From contig CAWBOY010000004.1 of assembly GCA_963790585.1 (NCBI GenBank), positions 124,001 through 188,000 on the forward strand: a DNA stretch of 64,000 bases, in the 5' to 3' direction. Below the pieces are notes generated by a model, which was not told the origin of the DNA, did not search any database, and saw only the letters and a program-made list of their open reading frames with translations. Below, piece by piece: positions 10,650 to 18,453 of the stretch (position 1 is its first letter; each line of letters starts with the position of its first letter). Source of the DNA: CAWBOY01 sp963790585. Its GTDB lineage: Bacteria > Planctomycetota > Planctomycetia > Gemmatales > Gemmataceae. Position numbers and translations under genes: made by a program.

Positions 10650-11675
10650 CTAATACGTTGGAAGGGCAACTAGTTGCGCCTTCACCGCTAAATCTTTGCA
10701 AGTGTATATCGCGTGTCTCACAATTTCGCGTTTTGCGGCCATGCCTGGGAACGGATTTTTTTTCCGCAATTCATCCGTAGCAGACGAGATTTTACCCATT
10801 AATTCAATTTTATCTGGATCCGCGTTTCGCAAATGTACTACTTCATCCCCACAAAGCCGCTTTTCATGGGCTCCGGAGGCAATAATTGATTCTCGGAAGG
10901 GCTCGAATACTGGCGACCATACGAAGCATTCGTTGCCTGTTAGTTCTTTGCTAAAAACATCCGGCAGCGCCGAAGTAGCCCACGGTGGCCAAGCCAAGTC
11001 GTCCGAAAGCTTTATCATCGTTGGTTTTAATTCTTTTACATGGCCCGCCCATTTATCTTTCGCCGCCGCCAGCCACTTTACGAGCTTCTGGCGTCGCTCA
11101 ATCGTATAGTCACTCTCCGTGAAAAAACCTATCGCCTCGGCGAAGGTCTCCAGTGTATCTCGGTTAGTGTCGGAACCTGCCAAAATACTCTCAATGGCAG
11201 CCGAGGGCAGCACCAGCAGGAGCCGCTCTCGAATCGATTTCATTTCCCGGACCTGTAGCCAGCTTGCGCTAGGTAACAATTGAACCGTCTCGCGGACGAC
11301 CGGACCGAGCAGATCTGGCTGATCCAGCAATCGCATCAAGCCCCAAAGATTTGCGGCGGCCTCGCCCGTGTATAGCTCAATTTTCGCCAGAAACGCAGCT
11401 GCGTCCGGAAAAAGTTGGCGGTTGATATCAGGCGAAGCGGTCTGAAGTAGTTGAGCGAAGGTCCTACTGATCGTGGCCGCATCCGCCGCAGCCTTGATGC
11501 CGCGCCAGAACCAGACGTAGGCCTGATCGCTCCGGCCAACGGGAGGCAAGCCGATGCCGCACATCCACGAGAGAACGCGTTCGCCGGTCCACACGATAGG
11601 CTGTTCGTCGGGCGATGGACGTGTGCCGCAAATTCGCTCAACAAACCGCTTCATACATTCGATTTGTTCTGACAT
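10650..11675 (-). CDS. Uncharacterised protein, second gene of a two-gene operon
   Basis: A 341-residue protein that was not recognised. It appears soluble and mostly helical, with many Trp and Leu residues, no signal peptide and no membrane span. The middle is Leu-rich and helical (ETVQLLPSASWLQVREMKSIRERLLLVLPS). The C-terminal part contains CGDEVVHLRNADPDKIELMGKI. It lies 63 bp downstream of the 367-codon frame of another unknown gene and converges on the kinase/receiver operon. The four genes together look like one acquired block of similar base composition. The start at 11675 is preceded by AGGAG about 10 bases upstream. No catalytic motif was identified. Confidence 0.6.
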   Translation of the reverse strand: MSEQIECMKRFVERICGTRPSPDEQPIVWTGERVLSWMCGIGLPPVGRSDQAYVWFWRGIKAAADAATISRTFAQLLQTASPDINRQLFPDAAAFLAKIELYTGEAAANLWGLMRLLDQPDLLGPVVRETVQLLPSASWLQVREMKSIRERLLLVLPSAAIESILAGSDTNRDTLETFAEAIGFFTESDYTIERRQKLVKWLAAAKDKWAGHVKELKPTMIKLSDDLAWPPWATSALPDVFSKELTGNECFVWSPVFEPFRESIIASGAHEKRLCGDEVVHLRNADPDKIELMGKISSATDELRKKNPFPGMAAKREIVRHAIYTCKDLAVKAQLVALPTY

Positions 11676-11738
11676 CTCTTAGATCTCCTGGTCCTCCTGG
11701 TTCATTATCGGCATTCGGGATGCCAAATGACAAGGCAG

Positions 11739-12782
11739 TTAATTGGGCCATTGGCTGATCGTTGCGGCGTGTTGAGGCCATAGGTTAGCTAACAGCGTTC
11801 TTTGTCGACTCCTATAATTTACCACGTCTGCCTGTCCTACCGCGGCATCCGTTTTTCCCAGACCCACAATTTTCACCTGGGCCAACTTCCTGTGCGAGTG
11901 CGCGTGGATGAATTCAGGCATGAGGTCATTGTGCGACGGCAAAAGGCCCGGGTCACACAGGTCCATCGCGCGTCCGCCATGTCGAGGGTGAATTTGTTCA
12001 GGCGTTGCATAATGAAAAGATTGATCGATGCCAGCATCGGCAGAGCTAGGGCGATAGAGCATGCCTCCACTCGGCAAGCAGTATTCGAAGGCAACGATAT
12101 ATCGCCCACGTATCGCCCGAGCCATACCAAGGATTTCGAGCCATCGATTGGGGCCTTTGTCAAAATGCTTGTCGAATTCAGATTTTAGCGTGACCCAAAC
12201 CGGGTTGTAGGTATTGTCATTCACTACGCTTAAAACGTGTTGCAAGTACGCAACTTGGGCTGCGGTCGGCCGAAAGTCCTTGGCAATCGGACCGAAGATA
12301 TGGTCGAAGTACAAAGGAGCATCTACGTCCGGATTTCCCTTAGGATCTTCGGAAGGTAGTTTGGCACGTCGTTTGGGGGCCTGATTGGATCGACGCTCTA
12401 TCGAGTCTAAGATAGGTCCAATCTGGTAAAGCTTGTTTAGGTCGAGAAGCCAGATTAGCGGCCTTCCTTCGTCTACCTCACTAGCAACGTTACTAGCAAC
12501 GTTGTTTGCGTTGATTGTCGTGGCGAACTCAGGATTGGGGTCGGTTAGGACCTTTTGCTTGAAATAAGTTCCAAGATACTCGTTGAGCGGCTTCTGCGGA
12601 TCGATGCTCCTCTCCGCCGCAACGTAGGCCTCGATTGAGGTGAATCGAGGGGGCGAAACGCGTTCATCCACTTCCAGATTCGCGCCACCAGCGTGGAAAT
12701 CCGATGTGAGCGAACTCACCCAGTTCGAGATTTCATTGCACCAGGGATGAGGGGTCCTTACGGTACCGAAGATCTTGGTCAT
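11739..12782 (-). CDS. Uncharacterised protein, first gene of a two-gene operon
   Basis: 347 residues from ATG 12782 (MTKIFGTVRTPHPWCNEI), chosen over the longer frame because TAGGAA lies about 8 bases before it. It was not recognised. Visible features are a possible Rossmann-like strand (PLIWLLDLNKLYQIGPILDSI), the motif YFDHIFGPIAKDFRPTAAQV, and a His/Cys-containing C-terminal part (YATPEQIHPRHGGRAMDLCD). It has no membrane span. It is probably co-transcribed with the downstream unknown gene. An effector of the adjacent kinase/receiver pair is possible but unproven. Confidence 0.6.
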   Translation of the reverse strand: MTKIFGTVRTPHPWCNEISNWVSSLTSDFHAGGANLEVDERVSPPRFTSIEAYVAAERSIDPQKPLNEYLGTYFKQKVLTDPNPEFATTINANNVASNVASEVDEGRPLIWLLDLNKLYQIGPILDSIERRSNQAPKRRAKLPSEDPKGNPDVDAPLYFDHIFGPIAKDFRPTAAQVAYLQHVLSVVNDNTYNPVWVTLKSEFDKHFDKGPNRWLEILGMARAIRGRYIVAFEYCLPSGGMLYRPSSADAGIDQSFHYATPEQIHPRHGGRAMDLCDPGLLPSHNDLMPEFIHAHSHRKLAQVKIVGLGKTDAAVGQADVVNYRSRQRTLLANLWPQHAATISQWPN

Positions 12783-12842
12783 TGCTACGTTCCTAGGCCG
12801 AGAAACGAGTAGAAGTCTGATTAAGAGAATAAGTTTAGGCAC

Positions 12843-13143
12843 ATCGCGTTGAGTTGCAACAAAAATCTGAGTATTTATGGATCGCGGGTGCGTACAATCC
12901 TGTTGCTGCCGTTCCTCGGCTCTACCGAGCTTTAATCAACCCTCCCCTGTTAAAGGATTTGACCTCGGTGGGACCAAGGCTTATTTTCGCATGTGGTGCT
13001 TCGTTCAGTCTCCGATTCCAAACTTTGCCGTCCATTTCCTGCCTTATTCCGCCGTTACGGTCATGCCCGCCTTGGCCACGCGAGCTGGGGGCGAAGCGGT
13101 GCCGTTGCCTTACTGAGCGCTGAGAGTGCGGACGAAATGTGAA
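12843..13143. other. Intergenic region, no feature seen
   Basis: About 300 bp upstream of the unknown two-gene operon. It contains short open frames on the plus strand without a ribosome site or protein-like composition. It must include the promoter of the 12782 gene, though none could be pinpointed. Confidence 0.5.
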
Positions 13144-13300
13144 TGAATTAACCCCTTGACATAATGGAAGTTGCGGTAATTGTGAAGATTATGTGAATTC
13201 GTTCGCAGGGGTTATGGGGGGCTCGAATGAAACGAATTTTCCTCCGGTGGTTGAGCGAAACGACACCACCGTAGGAGAGATGCGACTTTTCGGACAGCCT
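13144..13300 (+). repeat. Dispersed repeat A, intact copy
   Basis: Starts GAATTAACCCCTTGACATAA and runs through GTGAATTCGTTCG, the G-rich stretch TATGGGGGGCTC, and GAATGAAACGAATTTTCC. It ends in the hairpin CGGTGGT...ACACCACCG. The same order of blocks occurs at 13654-13729 plus 15205-15289, where an IS element interrupts it. A partial inverted copy is at 18184-18228. It serves as the natural empty-site comparison for the IS insertion. Confidence 0.75.
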
Positions 13301-13576
13301 TTCGTCGCTCGGCTTCGATTCGCACGCTGTTGGCATCTAAGGTGCGCCACAAGCCTGCTATGCACTCGTCGTGACCGAAGATGTCTTTGATAGTTAATTG
13401 AGCACTCGGCGCAGCCTTCATAATGCTCTCCAGTTATGCGCTTCCCAATATGTACGAGGAAATTATTGTACGTCTGTTTTTTTGTATGTCGATCTGCATG
13501 CGTACCGGCTGGGTTGGGATATTTCCTGGGCAGATTCACGGGGTTCTCCCTGATTTTCTTACACAGCGACTCTATC

Positions 13577-13653
13577 TCAGTTTGGCATTTTCCGAATGGC
13601 TTCGGGTGGATAGTCCGCGGTAGTTCTGTGTGTGTACGACCGCGCAATGCAAT
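13577..13653 (+). repeat. Dispersed repeat B, copy 2
   Basis: Matches 4309-4381 block by block (TTTTCCGAA, CTTCGGGTGGA, AGTTCTGTGTG, CGCGCAATGCAAT). Here it runs directly into repeat A, which suggests that A and B can form one longer unit. Confidence 0.6.
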
Positions 13654-13729
13654 GAATTAACCGCTTGGTAGGATGAGACTTGCAGGAATTGTGTAGATTG
13701 TGTGAATTCGTTCGATGGGGTGTATGGGG

Positions 13730-15194
13730 CAATACTGTTCGGCCCATTAAATGCCCGCGCGTGTTCCAAGGGCCGATTCTCCCGAAGCGGCTGGCGTGAC
13801 TTGGTATTCGATGGTTAGGAAATGAAAGAGTGGATAATCAGGTGTCCAACAGGCGCAGCGGCAACCAGGGCGGCCGGGGTTTCGCCTCGGTCGCTGGACA
13901 TTTAACTCGCCTTTTTTTCGCGCCCTCAATTCGGCCAGGTGCCTCTCCAGTTCCTCCAGAGTGGCCATGCCCATCAAGTAAAACTGGATCATCTCCCACG
14001 TCCGTTTGGTCGGCTTGCGGCCGGTCCACAGAACCACCAACAGACTGGCGATCAGGGCGGCATAGCATTGCAGGGCCACGCCATTGGCATCTTCGCTCAG
14101 CAAATGGCGACAACCCAGGATGCACTTCATCCAGCCGAAGAACAGTTCCACCGTCCAGCGATAGCGGTAAGCCAACGCCACCAACTCCGCTGTTAATTCA
14201 AGGCGATTGGTCAACAGCCACATTTCCTCGACCGTCTGGTCGGGCTTGGTGCGACGCACGATCACGAGACGGAGCGGATGTTCAAAGGAGGTCTCACCAT
14301 ACATCGTGCCCAGACGGAACAGCAAGGCATCGCGGACGACCCCGGCGGCGCGGTCTTGGTCGGTCAAGGGTCGATCTTCCTTGAAGCCAAAGGCGGCGGT
14401 GTCCTGAATGCGGGCGACGAAGGAAGAACCGGCGTTCAGGATGGCCTGGTAAAGTTCGTAACTGGCGTAGCCGCGATCGGTTACGTATAAGCGGCCCGGC
14501 TCGAGCGTGGCCTGCAACTGCGCGGGCTCGGAACAAGCGGCGGGCGTAACCGTCGCATCACAGGGGACGCCCTTGAGGACATCCAAGTGCAAATGGACCT
14601 TGACGGCACGGTGTTCGGAATCCTGCCACAACGCCCAAAACATCTTGGGCAAAGCAGTCAGGATGGTGCCGTCGACGGCAGTCAAACCGCGTAGGGCCTC
14701 GGCGTCGGCACCGTGTTCGAGGGGCAAGGCTCGCTGAGCCAGTTCCTGGACAATCTGCCGCAAAAGCTCGGCATCAAAGACACCGGTGGCTTCGCTGAGC
14801 GACCCGAGCGAGACGCGACGGATGCCAAAAAGCCGCTGTACTTTGTCCAGGCCGCTGGCCTGCTGCATGCCACGAAGGCTGGTGATGACGGCGCTGAAAA
14901 AGTACAGGAGCAATAAAATGGCATACTGATCGAAGAAAAACTGCCGATTGTGGGCCTTGTCGCGTGCTGTGCCCGCGTCGTGCAGGCGTTCGAGCATCGG
15001 CGTGAGCAACTGAAAGTACTTGAAGCCACACAAGTTAGCTTCCGTTACCGGTTGTCGCCGCGGCCTGGCCATGATGGAGCCTCCTTCTGAGGCCGGGCGG
15101 GTCGGCCTCGGAAGGAATTACCAGCTGCTTTCGTGCCAAAGGATGGGGAAAATTTAGAAGAAAAGCGAAGTAAATTTGGTGCCGAACAGTATTG
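13730..15194 (-). mobile_element. IS4-family insertion sequence, complete, 1465 bp
   Basis: The 14-bp perfect terminal inverted repeat CAATACTGTTCGGC lies at 13730-13743 and inverted at 15181-15194. It is flanked by identical 10-bp target duplications GTGTATGGGG at 13720-13729 and 15195-15204. The single gene is a DDE transposase. The element sits inside repeat A, whose uninterrupted copy lies at 13144-13300. Intact ends and exact duplications indicate a recent, possibly active insertion. Confidence 0.95.
13747..15072 (-). CDS. IS4-family DDE transposase
   Basis: 441 residues. The catalytic triad is readable: D134 in TAVDGTILTAL, D199 in LYVTDRGYAS, and E309 in YRYRWTVELFFGWMK, the Y-x2-R-x3-E-x6-K-like signature of the IS4 family. 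An N-terminal domain of about 120 residues precedes the RNase H-like core. The gene fills the element from 17 bp inside one end to about 120 bp inside the other. The frame is intact, so it could supply transposase to the related short element at 51201-51462. Confidence 0.95.
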   Translation of the reverse strand: MARPRRQPVTEANLCGFKYFQLLTPMLERLHDAGTARDKAHNRQFFFDQYAILLLLYFFSAVITSLRGMQQASGLDKVQRLFGIRRVSLGSLSEATGVFDAELLRQIVQELAQRALPLEHGADAEALRGLTAVDGTILTALPKMFWALWQDSEHRAVKVHLHLDVLKGVPCDATVTPAACSEPAQLQATLEPGRLYVTDRGYASYELYQAILNAGSSFVARIQDTAAFGFKEDRPLTDQDRAAGVVRDALLFRLGTMYGETSFEHPLRLVIVRRTKPDQTVEEMWLLTNRLELTAELVALAYRYRWTVELFFGWMKCILGCRHLLSEDANGVALQCYAALIASLLVVLWTGRKPTKRTWEMIQFYLMGMATLEELERHLAELRARKKGELNVQRPRRNPGRPGCRCACWTPDYPLFHFLTIEYQVTPAASGESALGTRAGI

Positions 15195-15204
15195 GTGTAT
15201 GGGG

Positions 15205-15289
15205 GGGCTCTGAATGAAACGAATTTTCCTCCGGTGGTTGAGCGCAGCCACACCACCGGAGGAGAGACGCGACTGGTCGGGCAGCCTTT
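15205..15289 (+). repeat. Dispersed repeat A, right half of interrupted copy
   Basis: Continues the unit that begins at 13654-13729 on the other side of the IS element (GAATGAAACGAATTTTCC, then the CGGTGGT...CACCACCG hairpin). It abuts the 3' end of the flotillin-like gene, so the hairpin may serve as its terminator. Confidence 0.7.
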
Positions 15290-17589
15290 TACCCTTTCGT
15301 CAACAATTCCGGCTCCTTGCCGTTTGTCTTTTCCAAGGGTGTGTCGATCGACACCATCGCCTCGCGCGTCATGCGGTCGGCGTATTCACGCAGGCTGGAT
15401 AGGCCTTCTTGCTCCGTGAGAGCGAAGCCGGACTTTTCCGCTACGAGAAGAGCCAGCAGCGTACCAACCAAGCCCTGGCCGGGATTAGCTTGCCCCGTCT
15501 CGGAGCCGCCGCCGTTGATGAAGACGCGCTCCGGCACGAGCGGTTGCGTGCTGTGCGCCAGTTGCTCGGCGACTTGCGACAGAGCATAGAGGCGCGGATC
15601 GCCGAACGAGCCGATCTTCCGCAGCAAAACCGACGCTTCCGACAGACCGATCTGCATGATACGCGAGCCTTCGCCTTTACCGGCGAGGACGCGTTGCTGC
15701 GACTCGGCCTGGGCGGTGACGACGGTTTGCTCGGCCTGCTTGCGGGCGCGAATCAGGTCGGCTTCGGCTTGCAGGATCCGTTTTTGATTGTCGGCCTGGG
15801 CGGTGACGACGGTCTGCTCGGCCTGCTTCTTGGCGCGAGCCAGCTCGGCCTCGCCCTGGTTCTCGACGATCTGCACCTGGACGCGCGAGTTCGTCAGCTC
15901 CGTCTGCTTCTCGGCCTCGGCGCGGGCTTCGTTCAGCGTCTGCAGCTTGGCCGACGCTGCCCTTTGATGCTCGAACGTCTCTATCTGTTCGATCGACAGT
16001 TGACGCAGTCGCAGTTGCTCCAGGAGCGTCTCGATCTTGCCGTCGGCCTGCTCGGTACCTGGTTTGCCGATGAGCACATCGACGCATTCGATATCGAAAT
16101 CGCGGAACCGGCGTCGCAACTCCTCGCGGCCTTCGTTCTGGATCTCGTCACGCTGTTGCAACAGTTGCAGCATCGTCTTCTTGTGAGCGACGTCGCGGAA
16201 ATACGCACTCAACATCGGGTCGAGCGTTTGCGTTATCAACTTTTTGACATCGCCAAAACGTTGGATCACGCTCGGTGCTTTCTGGTAGTCGATGTGGACG
16301 ACGACCGACAACGGCAGCATCGGTTCGTAGGCGTCGCGCGTCACCAGATCGATCGACCGCAGGCTCTCGTCGTACCGATGCGTCTCGCTGCGGCCCGTGA
16401 CCCAGTGGAGGACGAAGTTCGTCGTCGGCACCAGGATCATATTGCCGGCGTAGCGATTGAAGGCGTATTTGCCCGGCCCCAAGGGTTGCTGCCAAACGCC
16501 GCGATCTCCCTCGGCGACGCGCTCGCCATGACGGAAGGCATCGCCGGAGACATCCAATCCGACCTTGCCGTGATAGCTGACGACGACGCCAACATAACCG
16601 ATCGGCACCACCGTCTTGGCGACGATCTCCACTGTGGCGAACCAGCGGTTGATGAAGTAGGTACCATCGGTCAGCGCGATATACTGCCGGCCGCGTTTGC
16701 CGCCGGCCAGGAGGAATTCTTCCGGGTCTTGGTAGTTATTGTGATAATGGGCATCGCCCGGCTCGTTGCCCACCGACGGCGCGATGATCTCGCCAGGAGG
16801 CACCGACGGCCCATCTTGTATGGTGACGATGCCGATGCTGTCGACCGAGATCGTGTTCTCGGGTGTCAGTGGATCGGCACATTCGACCATCCGGCCGATG
16901 ACGACGGGACTGAACCCATCAACCTCGCGCAGCTCCCGTTGCCAGGAAATCAAAGTCTCCAGCTCGCGCCGGCCATTCACATTGAGGCGATAGACCGCAT
17001 CCTCCGTGATGACCACGAACAGGGCGGAGTTGATCGCGTAGACACCTTCACGCAGAATCGCGCGCTGCCGGCCACGCTGACCCAGGCTTTCTCCTTCGCC
17101 GCCCTGGCCCAGAAAGCCGCGGGCATCCTGAAACTTGTTGCAGGCGACGACGCGACCCAGGGTTTGGCTCGGCGCCAAGGGCTCACCATCGCGGGCATAG
17201 ACATAACCGATCTTGCCCTGCGGCACCGTCACGAGAGGGACCTTGTGAATCCGATATTGCCACCGCCAGAGTCCAAAGTGCGCGCCACCGCGCAACACCT
17301 CCGCTTGCAAACCAGCTTCGCCGCCGAGGACGATGATGCGCCCTTCGGGCGCGGAGCCCTTCGCCGACCACAGCTTTTCGACGATGCCGACGGCGTTATT
17401 GGGGATGTAGCGCATCCCCAACAGCTCACAAGCGAGCAAAACGGCCAGCGCCACGGCCACGACGCCCAAGCCAACCCAGGCTGCCGCGGGCCATTCCCCG
17501 GCAATTCCCGTGTCCGCAAACAGGGACGCGAACGCAGTCACGACCGACGCGAACATAGACGTTACTCCAGTGAACAAAAGTTTCGTCAT
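15289..17589 (-). CDS. Flotillin/SPFH-domain membrane protein
   Basis: 766 residues. A membrane anchor lies at about 37-58 (WVGLGVVAVALAVLLACEL). An extended N-terminal region follows, then an SPFH-type core (VVPIGYVGVVVSYHGKVG ... LSVVVHIDYQKAPSVIQRF). A long Ala/Glu/Lys/Gln coiled coil covers about 500-660. In the coil the unit ARxKQAEQTVVTAQA is repeated twice in tandem. The C-terminal part has the flotillin-like VAEQLAHSTQPLVPERVFI. Such proteins form membrane microdomain scaffolds. It is longer than most bacterial flotillins (about 500 residues) because of the N-terminal region. No operon partner is visible. The start ATG 17589 has a weak ribosome site. Confidence 0.8.
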   Translation of the reverse strand: MTKLLFTGVTSMFASVVTAFASLFADTGIAGEWPAAAWVGLGVVAVALAVLLACELLGMRYIPNNAVGIVEKLWSAKGSAPEGRIIVLGGEAGLQAEVLRGGAHFGLWRWQYRIHKVPLVTVPQGKIGYVYARDGEPLAPSQTLGRVVACNKFQDARGFLGQGGEGESLGQRGRQRAILREGVYAINSALFVVITEDAVYRLNVNGRRELETLISWQRELREVDGFSPVVIGRMVECADPLTPENTISVDSIGIVTIQDGPSVPPGEIIAPSVGNEPGDAHYHNNYQDPEEFLLAGGKRGRQYIALTDGTYFINRWFATVEIVAKTVVPIGYVGVVVSYHGKVGLDVSGDAFRHGERVAEGDRGVWQQPLGPGKYAFNRYAGNMILVPTTNFVLHWVTGRSETHRYDESLRSIDLVTRDAYEPMLPLSVVVHIDYQKAPSVIQRFGDVKKLITQTLDPMLSAYFRDVAHKKTMLQLLQQRDEIQNEGREELRRRFRDFDIECVDVLIGKPGTEQADGKIETLLEQLRLRQLSIEQIETFEHQRAASAKLQTLNEARAEAEKQTELTNSRVQVQIVENQGEAELARAKKQAEQTVVTAQADNQKRILQAEADLIRARKQAEQTVVTAQAESQQRVLAGKGEGSRIMQIGLSEASVLLRKIGSFGDPRLYALSQVAEQLAHSTQPLVPERVFINGGGSETGQANPGQGLVGTLLALLVAEKSGFALTEQEGLSSLREYADRMTREAMVSIDTPLEKTNGKEPELLTKG

Positions 17590-17981
17590 CTCCGGCCTAA
17601 CCGACCGGACGCTGCTTGGCCTTTGTTGTTAGAGTATTCGTTGGGGCTGGGGGTTGATTTGAAAATGTTGATCGACGTAGTGACTATATGTATATGTCCA
17701 GGTCAGTTGGTAGCGTTGTCGAGAGACCACGGGCAGGGGCGAGATGCAAAAAATGTCAAACGGGTTTGCACCGCGCCATGCCGCTCTAACACGTTAGCTG
17801 ATTGGATGTTGCGCTGTGCGAAGGAGGCGAGATGCAAACAAATCCGTGGAGAACCCCCTGCGCATCGACCCCAGCAGCGGTCGCTGCTTTTGGCCGGCGG
17901 TTGAGCGAAGCGACATCACCGGGGAACGCGAGGGAGAGGAATTCTAAGGATTGCCTAGTGTCACATGCACGGGCAGGCACG
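17590..17981. other. Intergenic region upstream of the flotillin-like gene
   Basis: About 390 bp without a credible gene. Around 17888-17925 is a diverged GGCGGTTGAGCGAAGCGACATCACCG block related to the hairpin end of repeat A. The promoter for the flotillin-like gene should be near 17600-17700, which is relatively AT-rich, but no box is convincing. Confidence 0.4.
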
Positions 17982-18157
17982 TCCAGCCACCTTGCCATGC
18001 CAAATCACTTTTGGCATGGGTGGGCATTGCTCTTATGTTAATCGATTTAGTGATCTTTTCGTAAGATATGACAAATAAACAAGTTGCTACTAACGTCGTA
18101 GCGGAGTTCTCACCTGCCAAGTTTCAGCCTTGCCAAATAAGAGAGTGCCGTTGTCCG
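17982..18157 (+). repeat. Dispersed repeat C, copy 1
   Basis: Begins CCTTGCCATGCCAAATCAC followed by TTTTGGCA (an internal palindrome around TGCCAAA/TTTGGCA). It ends with CCTTGCCAAATAAGAGAG and TGCCGTTGTCC. Related copies are at 40104-40268 (inverted) and 51249-51420, with similar length (165-176 bp), conserved ends and a diverged centre. It is noncoding and MITE-like. Confidence 0.65.
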
Positions 18158-18253
18158 CAAAAAAGAGGCTGTAAGGCGCCAACATTCGTTTCATTCAACG
18201 ACCCATTCACCCCTACGAACGAATACAGTCATAATGCTCTCGGAGTGGGGAGT

Positions 18254-18450
18254 CATTGAAACGGAGGTGTTTCCTCGCCTTCTTGATTTGTGTCAAAGAG
18301 GACGACGCGCACCTTACGCAACTCTCGCCAAATACGGAAGTGAAGTCCATATTGCCCTTGGTAAAAGGTAGAAACCGCGTCCACCAAACCCGCACCCTGC
18401 GTGAAGTATTTGTTACGATGGTCTTCTAATCGCGTTTCGAGTCAGGGGGG
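18254..18450 (-). pseudogene. C-terminal gene fragment of unknown family
   Basis: A reading frame with no start codon encodes a protein-like segment: KYFTQGAGLVDAVSTFYQ, then GLHFRIWRELRKVRVVLFD, ending TPPFQ and a stop. The aromatic and charged pattern looks like real protein rather than a frame shadow. It is bounded upstream by TGA and by the start of the next gene on the other strand. It is interpreted as the remnant of a gene whose N-terminal part was lost when the 18454 gene or the repeats arrived. The family was not recognised. Confidence 0.35.
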
Positions 18451-18453
18451 TGC

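Noticed and set aside
13189..13647. 152-codon minus-strand frame and its overlapping partners
   Set aside because: They read through dispersed repeats A and B; the same false N-terminal peptide appears before the release-factor-like gene.
15409..17904. 831-codon open frame on the plus strand
   Set aside because: It is antisense to the flotillin-like gene, has Arg/Asp/Leu-rich frame-shadow composition and no domain or ribosome site.
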